In this document: piece by piece, positions 35,186-43,641 of the stretch | How positions within the stretch are numbered: the first letter of the stretch is position 1 | Layout of the letters: each line of letters starts with the position of its first letter | Assembly (NCBI RefSeq): GCF_002802965.1 | Contig: NZ_NXGA01000001.1 | Coordinates: 533,177 to 597,176, forward strand | Source: Sporolactobacillus pectinivorans | GTDB taxonomy: Bacteria > Bacillota > Bacilli > Bacillales > Sporolactobacillaceae | Length of the DNA stretch: 64,000 nucleotides | Direction of reading: 5' to 3' | Notes under the pieces: model-generated | Seen by the model: the letters and a program-made list of their open reading frames with translations, nothing else | What the model was told of the DNA's origin: nothing | Database searches by the model: none | Made by a program: the position numbers and the translations under genes

Positions 35186-35395
35186 TTATAGAGGACAAGT
35201 TCCCGACTTAACCTCACGTGCTTTGTCAAAACCTCCATTCGTCATTATGCGTCGCTCACCGGTTTCCGGATCAAAGCAATAGAGGGTTCCACCGTTATCG
35301 TACGCGACATTTTTGAAGTCTCCGAGCAGACGGGTCTGATTGGGATCCTTCCACATAGTCCATGTAAATTTTGTGCTCAACAATATTTTTACCAT
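35186..35395 (-). pseudogene. probable transposase fragment
   Basis: The 69-codon frame contains VAYDNGGTLYCFDPETGERR and MTNGGFDKAREVK, resembling the stretch before the zinc-ribbon-like part of some DDE transposases (usually followed by a YRCP motif, absent here). Neither the catalytic core nor inverted ends are seen nearby. Confidence 0.4.
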
Positions 35396-35527
35396 AAGGG
35401 GAATCAGGTATCTTTTTTTTATGGTGGAAAATGAACGAGTTCATGAAGGGTGCGATGAAAAATCGCATGAATACACGATCGGGCTGGGAGAAAATTATTT
35501 TTAGGCCTCTGTTCAGCCTAGAACTGA

Positions 35528-35653
35528 CGCGATTTTCGAGACATCGAAATTAGCTCAAATTTGATAAAGAAAGAAGAGATAATGAAATATCTGGATTATT
35601 TAGAAGCGGCTAAAAAGGATTTTGATAAATATTTTTCGAATGATAAATTATAA
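35528..35653 (+). pseudogene. short C-terminal gene fragment
   Basis: An open frame without a start ends as MKYLDYLEAAKKDFDKYFSN and a TAA directly before the structured repeat copy 3. It may be the tail of a lost gene; no family is recognised. Confidence 0.3.
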
Positions 35654-35704
35654 ATCCCACTTATACCTATTACGGAGAACCGTATCATAAGTAAATGAGG
35701 TTTT
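35652..35704 (+). repeat. structured dispersed repeat, copy 3
   Basis: AAATCCCACTTATACC, then TATTACGGAGAACCGTATC, ATAAGTAAATGAGGTTTTA. The apical part is a fully paired TACGG-AGAA-CCGTA hairpin, better paired than in copies 1 and 2. It lies 155 bp before the metallophosphoesterase gene. Confidence 0.75.
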
Positions 35705-35858
35705 ACTGAACGTAGTCTTGTAAAATCGCTCTGTTACGATACATTTTTTATGGGAGAAGCGGTCTTAAATCATGTCCTAGCACACACGAAGCAATAAATA
35801 TATGCAATAGAAATGCTTAATGCGATGTGGAAAGGTATGGAAGGCGGGGTAAGGAACT

Positions 35859-36716
35859 ATGAAGCATAGAATAGGTTTGTTATCCGACGTACATGGTAAT
35901 ATAACAGCATTAGAAGCAGTGATTGCGGATTCAATTCAAGAAAATGTGACGGACTATTGGTTTCTGGGAGACTTAATCATGCCCGGACCTGGTTCTGGGA
36001 AATTATTTGATATTTTGGAAACGGTCAATCTATCTGCCTTTGTAAAAGGAAATTGGGAAGACTGTTTTTTAGAGGTATTAAGCGGCGATATTGATACAAA
36101 TGATCCAACAGATATATATATTGCAAAATTAGCTCAATATCAGTGTCAGAATTTGAGTCATGCCAATATAGAATTTATAAAGCGATCGCCACTGTACCTG
36201 ACCAAAACGATTAATGGATTAAAATTTGGTATTTCTCACAATCTGCCTGAAAAAGATTATGGCACTGATTTAACCCCTGATCAGGATACGAAAAATTTTG
36301 ATCAGTTGTTTACGAAGGAACAATGCGACATCGCAATTTACGCACATATCCATCATCAAATGATTCGATATAGCAGCAACGATGAATTGATTATTAATCC
36401 AGGTTCTATTGGACAGCCTTTTTTTAAATGGGACAAACTTCGTGCTGATCGGCGGGCACAGTATGCAATTATAGAGGTAGATGAAAATGGTCTATTTGAA
36501 GTAGATTTTAAAAAAGTAAGATATGATGTAGAAAGAGAAACTCAGCGAGCGATAAGGTATGGAATACCATACCTAAACCTGTACAAAGAATTATTGAAAA
36601 CAGGATATGTTCATACACACGATAAGGAACTGTTACTGAAAATTAATCGTCAAAATGATTACAAAGAAGATGTAATCATTTTCTTCAACGAGAAATACCG
36701 TGACACTAGGAATTGA
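35859..36716 (+). CDS. calcineurin-like metallophosphoesterase
   Basis: A 285-residue protein of the YfcE/MPP type. Metal-binding motifs appear in order: LLSDVHGN (residues 7-14), WFLGDLIMPGPGS (about 34-46), VKGNWED in place of GNHE (about 66), GISHN, and YAHIHHQ for GHxH (about 165), then NPGSIGQP. Such proteins cleave phosphodiesters or phosphomonoesters with two metal ions. The C-terminal 75 residues beyond the fold are unrecognised. The gene is flanked by copies of the structured repeat (35652-35704 and 36712-36740), the second overlapping its last codons. Confidence 0.88.
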   Translation: MKHRIGLLSDVHGNITALEAVIADSIQENVTDYWFLGDLIMPGPGSGKLFDILETVNLSAFVKGNWEDCFLEVLSGDIDTNDPTDIYIAKLAQYQCQNLSHANIEFIKRSPLYLTKTINGLKFGISHNLPEKDYGTDLTPDQDTKNFDQLFTKEQCDIAIYAHIHHQMIRYSSNDELIINPGSIGQPFFKWDKLRADRRAQYAIIEVDENGLFEVDFKKVRYDVERETQRAIRYGIPYLNLYKELLKTGYVHTHDKELLLKINRQNDYKEDVIIFFNEKYRDTRN

Positions 36717-36740
36717 CGGAGAACCGTATCACAAAGTTTT
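36712..36740 (+). repeat. structured dispersed repeat, partial copy 4
   Basis: TTGACGGAGAACCGTATCAC followed by AAAGTTTTA matches the apical hairpin and right arm of copy 3. The left arm is missing or replaced by the end of the metallophosphoesterase gene. Confidence 0.6.
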
Positions 36741-37040
36741 AATGACTAATAATACGAATGATAAACCAATAGTTAGGGAATGGTGATTGACACACTCCAC
36801 TAGAGATTATCGGGCATAACTATAATGTCTTGAAAAATAAACTCCAAAAATTGCTTTTAGAAAAAATATTAGAGTGTTCACCAACATTTTTTGAATGTTT
36901 AATCGTTGAATTAATTGCAGCTATGGGTTAAGGTGGGTCGGTAAAAGATAGAGCACCCCCCCTTGGTCTAAGCGAAAAAGAACCCGGTCTATAGTTAATT
37001 CTTTGTTTCTATGATGATGAAATTGAAAACCTTTAATGAA
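36741..37040. other. gene-poor stretch
   Basis: No gene seen; AT-rich sequence with no convincing terminator for the minus-strand permease. Confidence 0.45.
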
Positions 37041-37982
37041 CTATACTCCCGTTAGCCACATAAAGATCCCCATTGTAACAATAGACAGGATTGTGCTATA
37101 GAAAAGCGTTGATGCCATTTCCTTTTCGGCTACCTTAAACTGAACGGCTAAAATGATCCCTATTGATCCGGTTGGAATCGCAAGCGAGATCAAGACGATA
37201 TTTTGAATAGTTCCGGGTGTCCCGCTTATGATCATCAACGCCCAAATCGCAAGCGGTAGCAGAACGTTTTTTGAAAGAATATTAATTCCCACGGGCCAAG
37301 TTAACTTTACCTTGTGTGAAAAAAGAATAATACCAGATGAAAATAAGGCGACGCCTCCCGTAGTTTTCCCCAATAACGCAAATGAGGTCTGAAAGGAAGC
37401 TGGCAGGGTAATGCCGCATAGCTCGATCGTAAAGGCCAGAAGCGGGGCCCAGACAACAGGTTCTTTTAATGTAGACACAATATTTTTTTCAAAGAGGGTA
37501 ATGGGATTGGCATCTGATCTGTCATTGGAGTCGTAAGACAACAAAATTATACAAATGGGTATCTGGACCAGATTTATCAGAAGACCACAAATCGCTATAG
37601 CGAGTGTGCTTTCACTTCCGAAGAGTGTATTTAATACGGAAGCACCAACGAAGGGTACAGCTGGACCGGCAATGGCTATGGCCTGTAAAACGGAGACGGA
37701 CAAATTTCTTTTGAAGATAAAGTGAGAGATGATCAACACCATTATGAATCCGCCAATCATTCCGATGGACAGCCATATTACCATAGGTACATTACTTAAG
37801 ATCTCTTTGCGTGGCGTGCTAAGAATTCCCGCAAATAAACTCATCGGAAGGGCGTATAGCATCACCATTCGATTTAGTATACTGCTTTGATCCACACTGA
37901 AGTCATGGTGCCATCCGGCAAAAAAACCTAGTATCAAAGTGACTACAATAGGCAGCAATGCATTTGTTAATGTTCCGATCAT
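37041..37982 (-). CDS. AEC-family transporter (malate/auxin-efflux type)
   Basis: A 313-residue membrane protein with about ten hydrophobic segments in two inverted halves. It begins LTNALLPIVVTLILGFFAGW and carries the family pattern LNRMVMLYALPMSLFAGIL, with a second half EPVVWAPLLAFTIELCGI and AIPTGSIGIILAVQF. AEC carriers move carboxylates such as malate, or auxin-like acids. It stands alone. A role in malate or lactate exchange is plausible but is inference. Confidence 0.87.
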   Translation of the reverse strand: MIGTLTNALLPIVVTLILGFFAGWHHDFSVDQSSILNRMVMLYALPMSLFAGILSTPRKEILSNVPMVIWLSIGMIGGFIMVLIISHFIFKRNLSVSVLQAIAIAGPAVPFVGASVLNTLFGSESTLAIAICGLLINLVQIPICIILLSYDSNDRSDANPITLFEKNIVSTLKEPVVWAPLLAFTIELCGITLPASFQTSFALLGKTTGGVALFSSGIILFSHKVKLTWPVGINILSKNVLLPLAIWALMIISGTPGTIQNIVLISLAIPTGSIGIILAVQFKVAEKEMASTLFYSTILSIVTMGIFMWLTGV

Positions 37983-38034
37983 CAGGTAATGCTCCTTTCG
38001 GTCAGTAAATAAACAATCAGTTTTACACTACCCC

Positions 38035-38365
38035 CTAAATTGGATGGTTGGTTTTTGCCCCTGCCTTAACAATCCTGATGGTCTTACTCGTTGTTTCCAA
38101 TTTCTCGGCTACGCTTAGATGCTCCACATGCAGTTTCCAGATGATCGAGGTGCGGAATTTCAAACGGTATTCAATTTTCAGGGATTGAAACCAAGTTCTT
38201 AGCTCTTCTCGATCTGACTGGGTCAGAAAGTCTGTCATAATAAGGTCCATTCATCAGAATTTTCGGTTGCCTTTCTTGTTAACAATAGAATATCAGATAC
38301 TTCCTAATTCGTCTTTAGTATTTTCCTCAATACGGGGAAAGTATTTATGAAACGTCGTATTAGTA
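38035..38365 (-). mobile_element. second IS630-family relic
   Basis: The frame 38250-38035 encodes MDLIMTDFLTQSDREELRTW and the helix-turn-helix start (SIIWKLHVEHLSVAEKLETTSKTIR), then loses the rest. The leader to 38365 is clearly the same as 27045-27175 (GGTCCATTCATC, GGTTGCCTTTCTTGTTAAC, AGTATTTATGAAACGT). It is a more reduced copy of the element at 26564-27175. Confidence 0.8.
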
Positions 38366-38503
38366 CATCTGAAGAGATAAACATAAAAAAACTAAATTTG
38401 GTGGCAAGCAATCGAGTCATGCTTGTCATTTTTTTATAAATGCCTCATGTACAATAAACCAAATTTAAAATAAAAAATCGAGTCAAAAAAGCGGCCCTTA
38501 GCA

Positions 38504-38587
38504 TTGGAAAAATTGCCGTATTATCTTTTTGTAACTGGCGCATTATTTTTTATCATCTATATCGCAATGACCATTAATAAACTGTGA
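38504..38587 (+). CDS. possible 27-residue membrane peptide
   Basis: TTG at 38504 opens a 27-residue frame that is almost entirely one membrane segment (PYYLFVTGALFFIIYIAMTI). Its TGA overlaps the GTG of the next frame (38584). There is no clear ribosome binding site, so it may also be the tail of a lost gene. Confidence 0.35.
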   Translation: MEKLPYYLFVTGALFFIIYIAMTINKL

Positions 38588-38793
38588 AGAATAAAAAGAG
38601 GGTTAATGCAGGAATTGTCATTATGTTTTTACTGGGTGCTGTTTTTACGAGTGCGAGCCTCGTAACGTATTTCAAATCATCTTCACTTCAAAAAAGCGTA
38701 ACTCAAAAAATAAGTGCCACTGTAAGGCAATCACTTGCCTCACTGGTTGGCCGATTCTTTTTCCCCGAATTCAGTTGGGTTGTCGGGCGTTAA
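38584..38793 (+). CDS. possible small membrane protein
   Basis: A 69-residue frame with a Lys/Arg-rich start and one membrane helix (VNAGIVIMFLLGAVFTSASLVTYF), then KSSSLQKSVTQKISATVRQ. The last 20 residues (SLVGRFFFPEFSWVVGR) look unlike the rest, as if fused to unrelated DNA. It overlaps the preceding frame by 4 bp (GTGA). A truncated gene is as likely as an intact one. Confidence 0.4.
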   Translation: MKNKKRVNAGIVIMFLLGAVFTSASLVTYFKSSSLQKSVTQKISATVRQSLASLVGRFFFPEFSWVVGR

Positions 38794-38932
38794 GGAAATA
38801 CGCAGAAGGTTCGCTTCCAAGATGATCTTTCTTCTTTTCTTTTTTCTGATGCGTATTTGATTCCATGATCCATTCATTGACTTTGTTGATAATGTCCTAA
38901 CCTTTTTCAGCAAAATTTAATTAAATTGTTTT

Positions 38933-40045
38933 TTACAGGTGCATTTTTTTTAAGCAAGCTGCGAATTTAGAAATGTCTAGAGTTATATCAGCTGAGCCGG
39001 TCCATTTGTTTGACGTTTGAGGATCCTTTTCGCCGATAAAATAATGATAATCCAATTTTCCCAATGAACTTATTCCATAGAAATGGGCGATAATATAGTT
39101 TGGGTGAAAAATTTCCAGAATTTTTGTTTTAGGCTTGCAGAAAGTTAAATTTGTTAATGCTGCCCCATGTGCAGCTATTATGGACTCTGCGGATGAAAAA
39201 AGCTGAACCTGTTCTGCCACTGAGAGGGATTCCAATTCCACTTTAACAAAACCATATTTGCTTAGTATCTCCATTGCTTGATCTTCATTAGTGATTTTCC
39301 GCGACCATTTTCTACTGATGTAAATTCGCTTTTTATCGGAGGGATTAAACTTACAATCTTTTAAAAATGTTTTACGTAGAAAATCATATCCCCATTTTGT
39401 TGGGAACGTTGGTTGTGAAGGAATAATTAATTTTTCAGCTTGAACATGGAACCCGCGGTGAGTAATTAATAAATTTTCCTTATTTAGTCCTAATTGATTT
39501 AAGGTTTCGGTTTGATAAGGTTGCTCGGGTTCAGTATTCACGATAAACTGATCAACCGTTAGACCGCTTTGCCGAATTAAATGAATCCTGGGGATTACCT
39601 CATACATCCAATGATAATAATTCCTGCTAAAAACATGTGTCAGGTCTGCAGCATTTTTGACGAAAGAAGCTACCGGCAATGTTTTCTCTTTAAAAATGGA
39701 ATGATTCTCGGGAGTAATATCAACACCCTCAAAAGATACATCCCATATGAGTTGATTATCAGGAGTAATGATTGCTCCATTTACTCCCCATACACGTCCA
39801 TTCGGAATAACCGCAACATAGCCACCCTGTGACTTTAATTTACTTGGAAACCATGAGGGGGGCCAGGGGGGACGATGTTTCGCTCTACTTAAAATAAGCG
39901 TTTCAGGGTAGATTGCTCTAATGTCCGCGCCTATTGATAAGGCCCCATCTTTTGCAGCAGTCCACTCTTTTACAGAATTAACGATTCCAATAGGCGGTAG
40001 TAAATGATTCAAAAAGACACCCCTATTCATTTTAATCTTCTTCAT
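38933..40045 (-). CDS. GT61-family glycosyltransferase (DUF563)
   Basis: A 370-residue protein with the GT61 pattern: FSRNYYHWMYEVIPRIHLI (Tyr-His-Trp), KRIYISRKWSRKITNEDQ and SAESIIAAHGAALTNLTFC near residue 295, followed by KILEIFHP. GT61 enzymes include beta-xylosyltransferases and other transferases of capsule and glycoprotein glycans. It is the outermost gene of the glycan locus, on the minus strand below GT8 and GT2 genes. A xylosyl role would fit the UDP-xylose synthase-like enzyme in the same locus (inference). Confidence 0.86.
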   Translation of the reverse strand: MKKIKMNRGVFLNHLLPPIGIVNSVKEWTAAKDGALSIGADIRAIYPETLILSRAKHRPPWPPSWFPSKLKSQGGYVAVIPNGRVWGVNGAIITPDNQLIWDVSFEGVDITPENHSIFKEKTLPVASFVKNAADLTHVFSRNYYHWMYEVIPRIHLIRQSGLTVDQFIVNTEPEQPYQTETLNQLGLNKENLLITHRGFHVQAEKLIIPSQPTFPTKWGYDFLRKTFLKDCKFNPSDKKRIYISRKWSRKITNEDQAMEILSKYGFVKVELESLSVAEQVQLFSSAESIIAAHGAALTNLTFCKPKTKILEIFHPNYIIAHFYGISSLGKLDYHYFIGEKDPQTSNKWTGSADITLDISKFAACLKKMHL

Positions 40046-40104
40046 TCTTTAATAGATTACATAGATCGCTATATGGTCACTCGGATGCATTTTGTTATGT
40101 TCAT

Positions 40105-40860
40105 TTACCAGTCTAGTTTCTCTCTGTAGTAATCATATTCTTCTTTAAGATAAGGATCACCATTCCACGGTTTGACATCCGTATTGAAATGAATAATCTT
40201 TGGCTGAATATCTAAATGTCCCATTCTGTATACCTGATAGTTCCACTTGTAATCAAGTTCAAACCATTTATTGTACAGTATGGCGTTAAGCGCATCCTGA
40301 TCCCACCACATGATTTTTGAAGCGTGTTTTCTGATAAATTGAAAAATCCTTTTCGAAATATTGTTTTTCCGCCACTTTTCAAGATTCATGAGCATAACGC
40401 CTGAATTAAAGTATTTATACCTCTTAGGTAATCTGATTCCGGCAATATCGACCGGGTCCTCTACGGCACCCAAAAAATAGTGGCCCAATTGTTTATTGTT
40501 CCATAATTCAAGGAGGTCATCTTTAATGATCAGATCACTGTCAAGATACAATGCTTTTTTTATCTTCCGGTCTAAGAGATCAGGTATCGATATCCGATAG
40601 AAGGCCTCCCGGCTCACATGTCCCCAGCCTTTACAGTCTTTGAAAAGCCTTTGATCTACGTTCAGAAATACAGGGGAGGTGTTGAAGGTTTGAAGAAGGT
40701 TACGTAACTTTAATTTATTATCCTCCGACAAATCTCCATCGATAATATAGATCTGATAATGAGTTTCGGGCGATTTATTTTCAAATAAAGAAAGCAGCAT
40801 CGTAGCTAAATGAACCGCGTAATGATCATTACAAAGTGTAACTATTGAAACCTCTTCCAT
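40105..40860 (-). CDS. GT8-family glycosyltransferase
   Basis: A 251-residue retaining glycosyltransferase of family 8: VTLCNDHYAVHLATMLLSLF at the start, YQIYIIDGDLS, the metal-binding DxD in KKALYLDSDLII (near residue 100), YFNSGVMLMNLEKWR and WWDQDALNAILYNKW. It uses UDP-glucose or UDP-galactose to extend surface glycans. Its ATG follows directly after the TAA of the upstream GT2 gene, so the two are coupled. Confidence 0.93.
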   Translation of the reverse strand: MEEVSIVTLCNDHYAVHLATMLLSLFENKSPETHYQIYIIDGDLSEDNKLKLRNLLQTFNTSPVFLNVDQRLFKDCKGWGHVSREAFYRISIPDLLDRKIKKALYLDSDLIIKDDLLELWNNKQLGHYFLGAVEDPVDIAGIRLPKRYKYFNSGVMLMNLEKWRKNNISKRIFQFIRKHASKIMWWDQDALNAILYNKWFELDYKWNYQVYRMGHLDIQPKIIHFNTDVKPWNGDPYLKEEYDYYREKLDW

Positions 40861-41778
40861 TTATAGTCCCTCACGTCGCTGTTTGTCCAATTGCCTATAA
40901 TTGTCGGCTAAGGACTCGCAATAATTTAGTAAGTTAACAATTGCATTGACTTCATAATCTGTGGTGTACTTTAAATCCAGTGAACGGCAAAAGGAAAGGT
41001 TCATTGGAACATATTTTTCCTGATGATCTGAGATCGTATCAAGATTTAAATAAAAGTTATTTTTTTTAAGTTCATCAAAAAGGGCATGCCAGTGATAATT
41101 ATATCCCTCACTATAGTTATAAGAAGCAAGTGTGTTAATCCATCCTACAGTTATTTTTGATTTTAATTGTTCTAAGGATCGATAAGGAAAATGTCTTAAT
41201 TTCAGGGTCTGTAATTTATGCGTTTGTATATTTTTTTTATCAAATAATAAATCATGGTTGCCGCCGGAAATGGAGGGAGAATAGGCGTCCATTATTTTTT
41301 TCGAAACGATGACTTTGGGCCAATAATCTTTTATTGGACTCGCAAAAGTAAGCCTTTTCGGTATAAACAACTCGTTTTCATCTAGATTAATGGGGAAGTA
41401 AGTATATTCTCGTTCAATGTAATAAACTTTACTTGTTGATAAATTGTTTACTAATTTTCGAGGGTTTCCAGAATAATTAGGCGCCATTAAGAACTCATCA
41501 ACGTCTAAAGGGAATATCAAATCAGGACCAAACTGATCGAAAGTATACTTGATTAAATCTGTTGTTTTGTCCCCCTGGATATATTCTAGACTAACGTCCT
41601 GCTTTAAATAGACAGGAAGGCCCTCTGTCTGCAATTGGTTGATAATTTCAAGAGATCGATCCGTACTTCCATTATCTAAAAGAACCATGCCATCAAAAAT
41701 ATTCAGATGGTATCTAATGTAAGACTCAATGATATCTGCCTCATTCTTTAACATGCCGACACAAAACACTTTCTTCAT
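40861..41778 (-). CDS. GT2-type glycosyltransferase
   Basis: A 305-residue protein starting VFCVGMLKNEADIIESYIRY, with LLDNGSTDRS for the nucleotide-sugar fold and the metal-binding region LDVDEFLM near residue 95. It belongs to the branch of GT2 with a KNE start, often beside capsule or spore glycan genes. The start follows AGGAGG. It is the first gene of a minus-strand operon with the GT8 and probably the GT61 genes. Confidence 0.86.
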   Translation of the reverse strand: MKKVFCVGMLKNEADIIESYIRYHLNIFDGMVLLDNGSTDRSLEIINQLQTEGLPVYLKQDVSLEYIQGDKTTDLIKYTFDQFGPDLIFPLDVDEFLMAPNYSGNPRKLVNNLSTSKVYYIEREYTYFPINLDENELFIPKRLTFASPIKDYWPKVIVSKKIMDAYSPSISGGNHDLLFDKKNIQTHKLQTLKLRHFPYRSLEQLKSKITVGWINTLASYNYSEGYNYHWHALFDELKKNNFYLNLDTISDHQEKYVPMNLSFCRSLDLKYTTDYEVNAIVNLLNYCESLADNYRQLDKQRREGL

Positions 41779-41907
41779 AACAATCCTCCTTAAGTTTATA
41801 TCACGATCCGGTCGTTATAGTTTATTCACTTTATTTTTTTGTGTATAGATGATTCCAAAATTTCTCGCCATGCATAAAATGAACCAAACGTTTTGGAGGG
41901 AGTAGCT

Positions 41908-42909
41908 ATGGAGTTGTCTGTGGTAACAGCTGTGTATAATGGTGAAGCGCATCTCGAAGAGGCTATTCAGGGTATTCTTAATCAAACCTTCCATGATTTT
42001 GAATATATTATTGTGAACGATGGTTCAAGTGATCGGACAAGAGAGATATTGGACGGAGTGATCGATCCCAGAGTAAAGGTCATTCATTTAAAGAAGAACA
42101 AAGGTGCTGCCAATGCTTTAAATACAGGTATTTACGATGCCAGTGGCGAATGGATTGCTCTTCAAGATGCCGATGACGTGAGTATGGAACCTCGCTTGCA
42201 AAAACAATTAACCTATATAAAATCCCACCCGGGGTTTGCGGCTATTGGTTCTCTTATTCAATGTATACCTGAAGATGAAAATATGGATCAAAATTTCCTG
42301 AAAATGGAAGAGTTCTTTTTCAATGCCAAAGAACCGGAAAAATTCAGGGATGAACAGTTCTACAGTACGCCTATTTGTCATGGTTCGGGCCTTTTCTCAA
42401 AAAAAGCTTTTCAAAATACTGGAGGATACGATCCGGCGTTTAAAATTGCTTATGATTACGATCTATGGTCGAGAATGTTTGAAGAAGGAGAAATTGGAAG
42501 AGTACCGGAAGTTTTATACCAATACAGAATTCAAGCCAATTCTCTTGCACATATGAACAGAATAGAGACAACAAGTGAGGTTCTGCTTAGTACGTTTAAA
42601 TCTCTAGCAAAGGTAAGGTTCGGCCAATTAAACAGAAAACCGAAACTGCTCTTACTTGGATCACAAAAGGAGATTGCTTTTTATAAAGACAAAATAGCAC
42701 CTAGAAATCATTATTTAAAGATGCTATTTCTTGAACAAAAACTGAGTAATATCAAAAAAGCTTATTCTTTATATCGATTTAGTAAAATTGATGGAATAGT
42801 TCTGGCTTCAAATCCTCAAATGAATCAAACTTTTCGTTTTTTTGCCAGCAGGGGTTTGTCATTCGGGCGTCAGGTATTTATGGTTTGGATACCGGACGAG
42901 TTCTCGTAA
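41908..42909 (+). CDS. GT2-family glycosyltransferase
   Basis: A 333-residue protein with a GT2 A-domain: LSVVTAVYNGEAHLEEAIQG, FEYIIVNDGSSDRT, ALQDADDVSMEPRL with the DxD, and YDYDLWSRM as the acceptor-site ED-like stretch. The last 100 residues (FRFFASRGLSFGRQVFMVW) are unrecognised and may bind the acceptor. Start 41908 is set by GGAGGG at 41895-41900. It is divergent from the GT2-GT8-GT61 operon. Confidence 0.92.
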   Translation: MELSVVTAVYNGEAHLEEAIQGILNQTFHDFEYIIVNDGSSDRTREILDGVIDPRVKVIHLKKNKGAANALNTGIYDASGEWIALQDADDVSMEPRLQKQLTYIKSHPGFAAIGSLIQCIPEDENMDQNFLKMEEFFFNAKEPEKFRDEQFYSTPICHGSGLFSKKAFQNTGGYDPAFKIAYDYDLWSRMFEEGEIGRVPEVLYQYRIQANSLAHMNRIETTSEVLLSTFKSLAKVRFGQLNRKPKLLLLGSQKEIAFYKDKIAPRNHYLKMLFLEQKLSNIKKAYSLYRFSKIDGIVLASNPQMNQTFRFFASRGLSFGRQVFMVWIPDEFS

Positions 42910-42922
42910 CAAGTGAATGTCA

Positions 42923-43621
42923 CTATTTATTTTGCAAAAATAAGTTGTAGCTCTCCTTCATACCAGCCAATCTTTCCTCAAAGGGAACGCCGCAGTGATG
43001 GACAATAACGGGATCACTGGCTGCACCTAAGAACCCGCCCCATGACATCATGCTGTTGTATTTTATATCCAGAGTTTTAATGCAGTCCGTGTATTCAGTC
43101 GGTCCCACATAGTTATAGAAGTCGCGAGGATTAGGATAGCCCAAAAGTTTAAAAAGTGCGCCTTGTTCCCATGGATGACTGAGAATGTTATCCGTTTGAT
43201 TCCACATATCATCTAATATTTTTATAGATCTATCCGTCTTTTTTACTACCCATACCCCGGTATTCGGGCAGCAAGGTTCAACTCCTTTGTGCGTGCAAAG
43301 GTGCATATCGTAATTTAAATCAAGGTCGTCTTTAATGTTTTGATGAGGATTGACTATCATTGTGTCAGCATCCATCCAGATAACCAAAGAATAATGGTCA
43401 AGGAGGCTGCGAATTAAAACTACTTTATCCCAGGCAACAGGCCTGTTCGTCACTAATTGGTGAGTGACAAAGACGGTGTCAAATCCATGCTCTTTTGCGT
43501 ATAGATCGACAGTTGGTTTCATTATGTTTAGCAAGGTTTGATGCTCACCGACAGCGAGTGAACAAATCACACTGTCGCTTGAAGTTTGGAAGTTAAGATC
43601 AGCTTTGGGAATCAATGTTAT
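42923..43621 (-). CDS. GT34-like galactosyl/xylosyltransferase
   Basis: A protein of about 230 residues related to the GMA12/MNN10 (GT34) fold: VICSLAVGEHQTLLNIMKPT, then WDKVVLIRSLLDHY, and the metal-binding DxD in LVIWMDADTMIVNP. NTGVWVVKKTDRS and HPWEQGALFKLLGY follow. It is a paralogue of 51025-51768. A TTG start at 43615 is possible. However, an ATA at 43621-43619 sits closer to GAGGCGG in the sequence CGGCCATAA, which the paralogue also has at its start, so I give the longer form. Confidence 0.82.
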   Translation of the reverse strand: MTLIPKADLNFQTSSDSVICSLAVGEHQTLLNIMKPTVDLYAKEHGFDTVFVTHQLVTNRPVAWDKVVLIRSLLDHYSLVIWMDADTMIVNPHQNIKDDLDLNYDMHLCTHKGVEPCCPNTGVWVVKKTDRSIKILDDMWNQTDNILSHPWEQGALFKLLGYPNPRDFYNYVGPTEYTDCIKTLDIKYNSMMSWGGFLGAASDPVIVHHCGVPFEERLAGMKESYNLFLQNK

Positions 43622-43641
43622 GGCCGCCTCTTCTCTCTTTA

